A stretch of DNA of 64,000 bases from Todiramphus chloris collaris (Eukaryota; Chordata; Aves; Coraciiformes; Alcedinidae). Shown here piece by piece: positions 37,901 to 48,100 of the stretch. Position numbers and translations under genes: made by a program. The stretch is from NCBI GenBank assembly GCA_025345505.1, contig JANVCC010000010.1:42931772-42995771 (forward strand), given 5' to 3'. The notes beneath the pieces are model-generated. The model saw only the letters and a list, made by a program, of their open reading frames with translations, searched no databases and had not been told where the DNA came from. Each line of letters opens with the position of its first letter. The first letter of the stretch is position 1.

Positions 37901-40900
37901 GCATGAAAACACAGCAAACAAAATTCTTCCAGTCCTGAGTGTACCAATGACCAGACTGCTCACGAGTTTCAGCAATACATATAACTTATCTGATGGATCT
38001 TCAGATGGTTGATGTTTCATTAAGTTTAAAGAGTGGCTAAAAGAGGTGTGGTTTTTTTCCCCCACCATATGAGCTCTTCAGCAAAAGAAAAACTGAATGC
38101 TCTAGCTTAGAGATGCATTATCTCCTTCCAGTTCTGACATACGGATACAGCTGCAGAGATATGAGAAGAGCCAGCTGTTAGCAGACTGCCTGCCAGAGAG
38201 GTTAGGCTGACATGGCAAGGTGAAAAAGTACAGTAGTAGCACTGCCTTTCTGAAAGTTTCTTCTTAAAGGAGATAACTTATTATTGTCCTTTACGAAATA
38301 AACTGAAATCATCTTCCTTCCCAATTTCAATATATAACTGCCCAGGTATCTTTCGCCAGAGAAAATAGTACAATAAAACCAGTGCCATTTGCCTGACATT
38401 TACTGTTACACTACTTTCAGTGGATTTTTCTGCTTATTTAGTTCTAAACAGTTGGGTTTTTTTAGTTTACAATAGTCATTTCATGAACAGTGTGGTAGCA
38501 AAGACACTTGCAAGTTATTTAATAACTATTCACAAAACAAGTTTTTGATCATGCCATTACTCACACCACAAAAAGATGGAAGCTAGTCATCATCATCTAG
38601 GAGATGTCACACAGGCAGTCAAAAATGAAAGAGAAGTTACTTGTTCATACTTTCATTTAGAAATACAACTCTTCTGCTGGAGTGCTTTATTCTCATCTCC
38701 ATCTTGTGGCAATACCGTGTAATGACACCTCATCATCTCAAGCACTAAACTACTTGAATTGCAATACATGATAAAACTAGAATTACCTAAGCAAAGTCTT
38801 ATTTTACATTCCCACACAAGTCTAAGACTCTATGCATCACACCACCTCACAGATTAGCAGACACATTTTTGCAGAATTATTAATTCCAATTTACCATCAC
38901 AATGATCATAGTTCAAGAAAAATTTAAAACCCCTCTAGTTTAAAGAAAAACATCGGTCCTATTTCAGACATGCCCATGTCTGCCTACTCCACACAAAATT
39001 CTACCTTTATACCACTGCTGGGCTTAGATCTGACAGCCTTTTCTGCCTCTTCTGGGCATTCTTCTCAGGAATACACCTTGGGATTCAAAGACTTATGACG
39101 TTCCTTGTACTGAGGACAAAAATGCATTATTGCAATCACCGTACTTGAATAATGCTTAAAACCACTGCCATGAATGTTAGATCCGAGTGACTTGGCTTTT
39201 CATTTTACTGACATACCTAACCAAGATTTCAGAGGGAATTACTATCACATAGGCAGAAAACCAGTTTAAAGTTTTCTGACATTTGTTAGATCGCAAGTGA
39301 GAAACTCCATTTGATGTCTCACAGTAAATTCAAACCAAAACAAAGAACAACATCAACCACAACCATGAAAACAAAACCAAAAAACAAATACCAGTGGCAA
39401 ATTATTATGACACCTCTACTATTTAAAATTATTACTCTGATCAAGAATACTTTACTGCTTTAAGGTTTTACATGTCACGTTTCTTTAAAGTTTGTAGTTA
39501 AAATCATCCCAAAACTAGTCACAGCACAAAAGGATAACAGCAGACAGTATCATTCAATCTAGCAGAAAACCAGTGCAATATGAAGAAGACAACTTATCAA
39601 ACCAGGAACAGAAAGCTAATTTAAAAAACAGTTTCTGAAAAGTGACATTAATTTAAAAATACTGAGGATCAATCCACAGGAAAACTCACCCTAACTGAAA
39701 AGCAGGCTGTTGTCTTTATACCTATGGTAAGAAATTGACCAAATGTTACTGCTCTTGGGCTGAGCTTTATCCTTAAAATAAAATGGTAACTGTGATAATA
39801 TTTTTGTGGAATCAAGTCCTAAACACCATCATTTTTGCTTTCTAATACTGATGCAAACACAACAAAGCTGTATGTTTAAATTTTCTACCAATCAGGAAAA
39901 ACACTAAAGCCATAATGGCCTTTTTTAAGAAATCGAATCATCATACTGAAATTCATATAAGATCTAAAATATCTATTTAGTGATGGAAACAGTTCCTCGT
40001 TCTTAGAGAGATATTTAAAAAACTTACTCTACTGCTTTAACTTTTTCTTCAGATGAAACAGAGTTATCTGGAGCCCTGCGTCGTCGTCTCTTAAGCATTT
40101 CTTCTTCAGCCAGGTAAAGATGTTTCAAGTGCTCTGGGTAAGTATCGGTAAACTGATCATCCTGTTGTGAATGGACCTTTCTTCCCTTTCTCAACAATTT
40201 CCTGTATTGTCTTTCAACCTTTTGTTTTCTCCGAAATGCAAATCCGCGTCCTGAAAACATAAGAAAAAGGGAGTTAGACACATTTGCACTGGAGTAATAA
40301 CAAACAATTGAATTGTTGCCAGGACCATTTCAATCCATTTTCTTTCCAAAATAGAAAAAAAACCTTGAACTAATTTTAATAAGGACCAACCTAAAATCCA
40401 AGGAAAAAAAACTGTTATGAATCTGTTCCCTACTGTGGTATTGCAGCTTGTACAGATTTACTATTATCACCTAAACCCTTGTGAGAACATTCCATTGCAA
40501 ATACACTAATTAATGCAAGCTCAATATTATATATATAATATATATATAAATGCATATTATATATGCATTTTGAATTCGGTGAGAAGATGTATTGACATTT
40601 CATTTCCTCCCCTTCTTTTGACAGCTTCATAAGCAACATCGTAATAGATTCCAAAATAGATTCCTAAAGATAGTCTCAAGAAGACACTGATAATAGTAAT
40701 ACTGGCTGCTTAAGTACTCTGCAGATGTGATGCCACAGGAAAAGTCACTAAATCACTATGTTACACTACATTAATATTGCATTATCTCTTTTACACAAAT
40801 AACACTTTTATTGTTACTAGTTTCTACCTCCATCCAGGAAGCGCTTCTCTACAGCTGCAAAAGTTTGATACATCACAGAATGAATTTGCCTTAAAATAAA

Positions 40901-41768
40901 CACCAGATAATGGCTGTTTCATTCTCAATCTTTATACAGACACCTATCAATTTTAAGCTAAACATATTTTTTTTCCTAATATGTTAGTATGCTGTTTTTC
41001 ATTGCATTGTCTTAAAAGCTATTGACTTTCATAATATTCGTTAACAAAATAAAATAATTTCTAAAGGCAGCAAGTCCAAATTAGTCCCAACTTTTCGTCT
41101 AATTCTTTCTCCAAAGTTGAAGTTTTAGAAAAGTGCTGCAAAAGCCCATGCTCTTTTCCCTATCAGTTCATTTTTATGTTTGCAACTACCTGTCAATAGA
41201 CTGAACTCATTTCCAAATACGCTTCTATTTTAAACATACAGCTTCATAGAAAACTGAAACTGAGTCCCAGAATAGAGAACCATCACTGCCGGGCTCCAAC
41301 GGATTCTGCAACCCCGACGTCCGGGAGCTCCGGCCCACACAGACCGTCCCCAAACTGCCTTGCAGCCACCGGCCCGGAGCCTCCACGGAGCCATTCTCGC
41401 CACCGCCGAACCACAATCGCTTAACTACCCCTGGGGCAGCAGGCGAGAACGGGTCTCCGGGCTCCGCGACTCGTAACCCCTCACTAAGGCAGGCAGGCCT
41501 GGCCGGGCCGCAGGGGCCGAGTCAGCTCGGAGGCGCAGCGGGAGGCAACGGGCCGCGCCTCCCCCGGAGCCGTCTCTCCTACCACACCACCTCCGGCCCG
41601 ACACGGGTCAGTCGCGGCTTCCTCACCCCCCGACTCACCCTCCTGGACGCTGCCTATGACGTTGCGCAGCAAGGTGGGCCTCCACTGCCACTTTCGGCGG
41701 GCACCCCGCGCAGCCGCGCCGGCTTTTTCCGCCGCTGCTCGCGCCCCTCCGCGCCGCACTGCCGCCAT
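34762..41768 (-). CDS. CCDC59: CCDC59 (TAP26), complete, four coding exons
   Basis: Spliced CDS on the minus strand: 41768-41639, 40250-40028, 37659-37560, 34923-34762. That is 615 nt, 204 residues plus stop. All introns are GT-AG and the phases (1, 2, 0) fit. The protein is small, very basic and largely coiled coil: [16 protein letters not shown] in exon 1, [20 protein letters not shown] and [10 protein letters not shown] in exon 2, a Lys/Glu helix in exon 3, and [20 protein letters not shown] at the C terminus. These match vertebrate CCDC59, known as thyroid transcription factor 1-associated protein 26. That protein is reported to act with NKX2-1 on surfactant genes, and it is related to yeast Fyv7 of small-subunit rRNA processing, so a nuclear/nucleolar role is expected. 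Human CCDC59 is about 241 residues; the shortfall lies between the exon 2 coiled coil and exon 3. The start at 41768 (MAAVRRGG) aligns with the human start. An in-frame ATG at 41816 would add 16 residues. It is divergent to METTL25 and shares its promoter. Confidence 0.96.
34924..37559 (-). other. CCDC59: CCDC59 intron 3
   Basis: About 2.6 kb, GTAAGT donor at 37559-37554 and CAG acceptor ending at 34924. No embedded gene or classed repeat was seen. A stretch at about 35200-35400 is a little richer in CpG than its surroundings and has an 80-codon minus-strand frame without recognisable motif. Confidence 0.85.
37560..37659 (-). CDS. CCDC59: CCDC59 coding exon 3
   Basis: 100 nt, residues 118-151. 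It encodes a Lys-rich block ([20 protein letters not shown]) that continues the coiled coil and resembles the KKKTSNQKAQEEYEQIQ part of the human protein. Flanked by TTCCTACAG and GTAAGT splice sites. It is too short for a standard open-frame search. Confidence 0.94.
37660..40027 (-). other. CCDC59: CCDC59 intron 2
   Basis: About 2.4 kb with GTAAGT donor and pyrimidine-rich acceptor. Nothing classed inside. A GATGATGA word near 38730 (minus strand) resembles a C/D snoRNA C box, but no matching D box follows, so no snoRNA is called. Confidence 0.85.
40028..40250 (-). CDS. CCDC59: CCDC59 coding exon 2
   Basis: 223 nt, residues 44-117. It encodes [20 protein letters not shown], the [19 protein letters not shown] block and a basic RRRRR run. 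These match human GQGFAFRRKLKI and the [19 protein letters not shown] block. The acidic repeat that follows in the human protein is absent here. The acceptor (ATGTTTTCAG) and donor (GTAAGT) are both strong. Confidence 0.95.
40251..41638 (-). other. CCDC59: CCDC59 intron 1
   Basis: About 1.4 kb. The first 350-400 bases after the donor (plus strand about 41250-41638) are GC-rich and belong to the CpG island. The remainder is AT-rich and holds an AT palindrome near 40.55 kb. Confidence 0.85.
40526..40572. repeat. AT-rich palindrome in CCDC59 intron 1
   Basis: A (TA)n-rich stretch contains a near-perfect inverted repeat built on AAATGCATAT ... ATATGCATTT with a short centre. It could form a hairpin or cruciform; alternating TA tracts are also common mutation hot spots. 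No function is implied. Confidence 0.7.
41639..41768 (-). CDS. CCDC59: CCDC59 coding exon 1
   Basis: 130 nt, residues 1-43, ending in a GTGAGT donor in phase 1. It encodes [17 protein letters not shown] followed by [18 protein letters not shown]. The start matches human MAPVRRS in position and sequence. The Ala/Gly/Arg-rich stretch reflects the GC-rich first exon. Confidence 0.92.
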
Positions 41769-41918
41769 CACTCCGCCAGCCTCGCGCAGAGAGACGACGT
41801 CACCCAGCTGCGCCACCGCCCCTCGACGCTCCGTTCACCCGCCTCAGTAGGCGGCGGCGACGGCCCGACGGGTGGCCCCGGCGAGCCGAGCGCAGGCCGC
41901 AGCCGCGCGCGCGGAGCC

Positions 41919-42153
41919 ATGTCACGGCCGCCCGGCGCGCTCCCGCCCCAGCTGCCGTCGGAGGCGGCGGCGGCGGCGCTGCGGGGCGTGTCGCGGTTCC
42001 TAGCGCGCGCGCTGCCGCTGTGCCGCGCCCACACGGTGGAGTTCTACACGGGCGGGCTCTGGGAGCGGCTGCTGCTGCCGCGCCCCGCCGCCGTGCTGCG
42101 CGCCCTGCGGTGCCCCCTGGCGGAGGCCTCCGGTGCGGCGGCGCCGCTGTGGG
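41919..42153 (+). CDS. METTL25: METTL25 coding exon 1
   Basis: 235 nt, residues 1-78 plus one base. The ATG has G at -3. It encodes an Ala/Leu/Arg-rich N terminus with the conserved HTVEFYTGGLWERLL block. The donor is GGG|GTGAGT at 42154. The open frame continues past the donor to 42335, so failure to splice would give a 138-codon product. Confidence 0.93.
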
Positions 42154-45100
42154 GTGAGTCGGGGCGGGCAGGGGACGGGTATCGGGGGGGGGAGGAGGGG
42201 CGGGGTCTCCGCGGGCGGGAAGCCTTCCCCTTCACGGCGCCGTTGCTCAGGGAGGCGTGGCGGCCCGCGGGAGTGTTGCGGCAGCGTGGGCTCCCGTGGC
42301 AGCGCAGCCGCTTCCTGTTGTGCGTGGGCGGCTGAGGCCACCCGTGGGCCTCACGGTGACTCCCTGCTCTGTCCGCCTCTTGCTCCGCAGGTGACATCGG
42401 TTTCTTTTCCTCTTCAAACCTCCTCGTTGTCTTCCGATCTATCTTTAAAATTATTTTCCTTGCTTCAATAAAACAGGACAATTTCACACCACTCTGCCTG
42501 GCTGTTTTTTTGGTTTTGTTTTTTTACTTCACGGCTTCAACTGCTGCCTTCCTGCTGCCCTTCCCGTATCGCTGCGCCATTAGTCGGCCTTCCGCTGGAG
42601 CTGTGTCTGCTTTTGCATGCCCGTGTCTGTGATTCTGTCTGCCTGCACCAGCAGCATCCCTTTGTCACGGTTCAGCTGAGGGCCAGCCATGGCCGGAGGA
42701 GTTGCATTTTAGGAAGCTCTCAGTAGTGGTGGTTGTGGTGATGGTCTCATTTCATAAATTTAATCCTGTTCATTTAGAAATGAAATGAAGCGTTACTGTC
42801 AGATTCCTTTGCTGTGATTAATTTCTGATGAACAGAAGTAGAGTAAACCAAAAAAAAAATCCTTCTGCATGAGTGGAAAGATGTAACAGTTGAAATTCCT
42901 GCAAATGTTGAAACTCTGGAAATGTGGAGGACATCTGGAAAAGGCTTAAACACCTCTTTCCTATCTATCTGTAATAATGAGTGTCTGGCACAGAAAGACA
43001 GAAAGCAGTTTCAATTCTGACAAGACCTATTTAAGAAGCACTTCATATTTTTAGTAATTTTCACGTAACTCAAGAGGAGGCCAGCTATGAAACTGTACTG
43101 CTGAATTTACTGCAGTCCAAGTAGAGGGGAAACATACCAGTAACACTTTCAGGCAAAGCACAGAAATGAAGATAAAGCATCTGAAAGGCATGGTATTTGG
43201 GAGGAGGGACTGAGCTCAAGCAAAGAGATCAGTTTCAAAACTAGGGTGAAATCTCTGACAAAGCATTTGGCCGAGAAAAAGCTGCATCGTGCCAAAGCGC
43301 AGATAGCTCTCGCATAGCGTTAGTGCTATGCTAAGTGACACGTGAGACAGGAAAGCATGTTGAGTGGAACAGAAGGGCCCACAGAAAGTAGCATGTGGAG
43401 CTCTGTACTTTTTGGCATAGAAGACAAGCTAAGATAATGATTTCTATTTGGAAAGAGACTGAAGACCTGTGAATTGCTACATCACTTGTAGCATTTCTCT
43501 CTTGGATCTGGAGACCTTCAAAATATTAACTGTAAGACTCATTTTTAAAGGGTTGAGATATCTTGGGAAAAAACCCCATAGAGTCTGTTTGTGCATGAAA
43601 AAGACACTGGATTATGAGTTAACTTTTGAGAGCCAGATGGAAACAGGACAGTGGTCCAGTCATCAAGCAAAAGTGTTGGGAAGCTGCAAGGAAAATCTTT
43701 TAATGTCTTTTACAGGTTATGTCAGAGTCAGAACTTATTCAGAGCAATGAGACATAAACTTAAATGTCAATGATAGTTGGAACAAAACTAATTATTAGAT
43801 GAAGTCATGAAAAAGAAAACACTTAAGGAAAATTATCCTGATCTTACCTATTTCTATGGGGAAGACCACGTTGATGTGGTGGCCTGTAGAGCAGAAAGAG
43901 AATCGGGAAGATCGAGTATTGTTTTATAGACTTCAAAATCGGAAAATCCCTTTAATGATATATATTCAAAATGCATGTGACAGAATCTGATGCAAAAATT
44001 ACTGGAACAAAAGATAGTTTATGGCTAAAATGAAGCATGTGTTTTAGAAGGGTATGAAGACTCCCTGCTGTGGCTAAAATATAACATTTCTTCATTGATT
44101 TCTGCAGAGATTATTTCTGCTCATTAAAAAAAAAAAAAAAAGAGAGTTGCTTCTTTTTTTCTAGCCTCAAAATCCAGTGTGCTATTTAACATTTGGAAGA
44201 TTTTGACACACTCTCAAAATTTCTCCAGTACTATGACAAAACTGGAGGTGCTGTAATGGAATGGGCATGTGCTTCTTTGGTGGTTCATGCCTGACTTGTT
44301 TGACTGCATGGTATCTGTCCATCCAGTTATATGATGACAATACATCATGGTAGAATATGAGTTTCTTACTGAAGATGCCTGCAAACATCTACCTATATTT
44401 GAAAATGAATGAATCGTTAGTTTGTATTAAAATTAGGATTGATAAACTTAGTATCACAGCTTATTTCAGTGCATGAAGTACAGCTTAATAACCTTAGAGA
44501 TCAGAAGCCAACCATTAGACATCTTGACACTGGACATATGCAGAAATGACACTTCCTTATATTCCTCTAAAACATTAACTCTATGAGTGGTTGTTCTTCA
44601 AAATTACTAGTTATTTAAATGTTAGTTATTTATACTTACCTTGGAAAGGCTCACATAACATGCTATCATTCATAGAGCTACAGGTTTTTGGAGTGTGGCT
44701 ATGAGAACAGATATATTTTGCATGCTCAAACGACATTGTGATCATGTACCCCCAGTACCTTACTTAAAATATGTGTACAATGACCTTTCAATTTCTCCTG
44801 ATAAAACCTCTGCATCCTAAGAGTTTGAGAAGTTTAACATTTATACATTCATGAACCCCAAACTATTATGGAAAGGTCTCTAGAATCTGTTTTAATAGGG
44901 ATCCCAGAATAAATTGCAGAGAAGCATGAAGCTGCATTTTTGACAGAATTGATCTGAAAATGTGAAGTTGTCAGTTCATACTCAGAGCTCTGCAAATGAG
45001 GAAGGAACGTTATTGCAGATTGGCACAAAACCGTTTTTCTGCACAGTGTTTTATGTTACTGTAGGGATTTTGACAAATACATATGCTGAGTTGTAGTTTT

Positions 45101-48100
45101 AGAATCTAGCAAGAAAGAAATTACAGTTCTGTTGTGGAGTATTATATGCAAGAAGATAATCATGTTACAGAACATTACATGTTCCATAAATCAGTTTCAA
45201 AGAATATTTTCAGATACTCATCAGATGATATTTCATTATAATGACCACATAAAGGGTGGTCCCCTTCTTTTCCATTGTACCCTACAGAAAAATTTCAGAT
45301 CCATTTTTAGATACAGAGAACTGCTTTATATTTTTATACATCAAAAAGCTGATGCTTGCCATATTGCATCTTGTTTATCACGTCATTGCTGCAAATTGGA
45401 CACAGGCACAGAAAAATCTGTGTTTTAAGTATTTTCGTATTTTACTGTAAATTACTGTTTGTACTATAATTCCAATTTTTTGATGTATGTGTCTTTTCTC
45501 TGAAGATTTATTTGCATATATATGGACCAGCTGGTTAAAAGACATCTTAGATTTCATCTTGTGAGTAATCAATGTAGAAACATTTTGAGAAAACCAATAT
45601 TTTTAATATTCTTAAATAATATGTAGTCCAAAAACTGCCATTCTATAGACTGAAGTTATGCTTCAGATACCTTAATATAGTTGTGGGTTTTTTACTTTTA
45701 TTTGGAAAGCTGGTGCAATTTAAATTTGGTCGGAGTGTTACTAGAGACAATATACAAGTGATCTTGTATGAGATCCTACTAGTTCTGTTAATCTTCTATC
45801 AGATAATTCAGGGAAATTATAGAACATGGGTTTACTGCATTTAATTTCATTTAAGTCAGATTTGTAAGGACATTTAATATATTTTATGTCAGGTGCTGAA
45901 AAAGTGAATGCAGGCAAGCAATGGATTTAGAAGCTTTTCATGAACAAATAGGTAGAAATTTCCAAATTTCAATGATCAGTCTTTAACCCGGGGAAGGTAC
46001 AAAGTTTCAAGATAAGTTGCATTTGTGCGATGTAGTGAGATCAGCAGGAAATAAGGTGAAAGGAAGATTGGGTTGCTAATTATTGTCAATTCCAGTCTGC
46101 AGAATATTTGCTTATGCTGCTGATCTTTGTGAGCTATTTGAAAGTTAGATAAGAAAAATAAGGATAAATTTCTTCAAGGCTATAGGTTTCATGATTTTCC
46201 ATATCAGTGTCAGGGTAGCATGTTGTAAAATAAGGATGTGCCTGGTTGTAAGTTTTTCTTTTTATACTATAGTAATTTTGTTTATGTAATTCACATGATG
46301 TTTATTTCCACAGTGAGTGTTGGGTGGAAGTTACCAATTAGTTATATAATATATATTTCTTATGGAGAAGATGAGAAATTCTGTGTTTGCTGTGATTTGG
46401 ATGATAGGTGATTGTAGAAGTGAGGTGTCTTAGGTCAATGCCATTCTTGCATTTAGTCATTTGGTAGATGTTAAGGGTATGGGCATCAAGAAATTGATGT
46501 TGATCAAGTTTGGAGAAAGGTGACTATAAGACCTTCCAGTAGATGGGAGATCTGTAGCTTTCACTGCAGGCACAGCTTCAGTATGGTATTGATGTAATTA
46601 TCGAAAAAAAATAACTTGTGGTAGCTTGTGCAGGCATGCCATTCTTGTGTCTGTGTTTGTGCCCATTTTTTGAATTAACTGTTGCCTTCTTGGCAAGACT
46701 TTTCTGTCTGAAGAGATATATATGCTAGTCTAGACCTTGTAGAAACTTTTGTTGGATTGGTATGTGTGGTAGTATAGGGATGTGGCGATGCGGAAGATCA
46801 CGTGCTGTAACGGAAACGTAGAAACCAGGTAGGATACCACCCACGAAGGGCTGGGTCTGTTACTGGTATATAAGTGCCTGTAGCCTTTAATAAAACGCCA
46901 TTTTGCCTTCCTCTCTATGAGAGTCTGAGTCTCACAATGGACCTTTGGTGTCTCCTGGGATTTCAGCACTAAGGATAGGACACGTTAATCACAACAGGTA
47001 TGCTGTGCTAGGTTGAGATGATAGGCAACTCTGGTGCTTTTAAACTAACCTTTTCCAGGATCTAATTCTGTACCATGCACTGGTGGTCTGGTGTTAACAC
47101 TGGCCTACTGCGTTTGTTTTCAATAAAGGAAAGAAATGTACTTAAAGATCCTGCCTGTTGTAGCGAAGCAAACATGTCTCAAGTATTGAAATAGCTCATT
47201 TTTTTAAACAACGTGGAGGTACCTAATTTGTCAGTAAAATTTGCATTCATTTCTGCCTTTTGAACTAAAGGAAATACATAAATATATTATTTATGACACC
47301 TATAGTATATTTCAAGTTGGTTTATATTTTTTTCTGTTTATTTCTACTAATGCCACTAGAAAGTTTATATTAAGAACCATTCTAAGTTGTTCTCATTTTA
47401 CTGAAAGAATGCAAATATTACTAAACTTGGAGTCAACAAAGGCATCCTCTAGTAGAACTGTTATGGGAAAGTGACATGTTTTCGTGAAATTTGTTGCTCT
47501 CCTGTTATATGGAGAAAAGTGGCAGTATTTTTTCTTGCACCCCCAAGTATCTGGTGCTGCTGTATTAATAGAAAGCACATTTTTTTCCAGTAGTGATACA
47601 GTTTAGTGTATTTAAAATGTAAAGGTCAATTAAACGCACTCAATGTCTAGACAGACATTTTGAGAAATACTGCTTATAAAGCAAAATACATTTAATAGAT
47701 ATGTCATATACATGTATCAGAATGAAAATTACAAAAATATAATTTTATTTGGATGTTACTCATGCATCTCACACATGTTAAAGAAATATTTTCTAAGAGC
47801 ATAAAATTCCACTGAATTTTGGGGGAAAGGTTTTTTCTTGACTGGTTTTTATTTTCTGTTGTCAAACAAGATTGGCAAGTATATTTTAAAAAGTGTGCCA
47901 TCTAATAAAAAGATTGTACGTTTAAGTGTTACTTGCTTCAGTTTTCAAAAATGAAAAAAAGAAACCCCAAACTTCAGTTTTCAAAAATGAAAAAAAGAAA
48001 CCCCAAACCATACTGGCCACTGAAACTGAAATACAGTTCAGCGATGAAGAACATAAACGTGTATTAGAAAGGGCTGGACTTTTCTCCAGTGTATTATACT

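Larger units (their letters stand above)
41250..42420. promoter_or_regulatory. CpG island, bidirectional CCDC59/METTL25 promoter
   Basis: A sharp rise in G+C and CpG density covers the first exons of both genes. The start codons lie at 41768 (minus) and 41919 (plus), 151 bp apart, with no TATA box between them. A CRE-like CGACGTCA (one mismatch to the palindrome) is at 41795-41802. The CCDC59 start region on the minus strand reads GATGGCGGC, a YY1-type core, at the ATG. This layout is typical of housekeeping gene pairs sharing one promoter. The island edges and factor sites are read by eye and not measured. Confidence 0.85.

Noticed and set aside
38690..38750. Possible C/D box snoRNA on the minus strand in CCDC59 intron 2
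   Set aside because: A C-box-like GATGATGA is present but no CTGA D box or terminal stem follows at a suitable distance.
41919..42335. 138-codon single-exon reading of the METTL25 start
   Set aside because: The GTGAGT at 42154 is a strong donor and the join to 50094 gives the family sequence in frame; the extension is unspliced intron.
42000..42487. Minus-strand frames of 113 and 147 codons across METTL25 exon 1
   Set aside because: GC-rich antisense shadows with Arg/Pro-rich translation and no family match.
43300..43345. Small hairpin GCATAGC-GTTAGT-GCTATGC as a possible microRNA
   Set aside because: Stem is only 7 bp and does not extend; far too short for a pre-miRNA.
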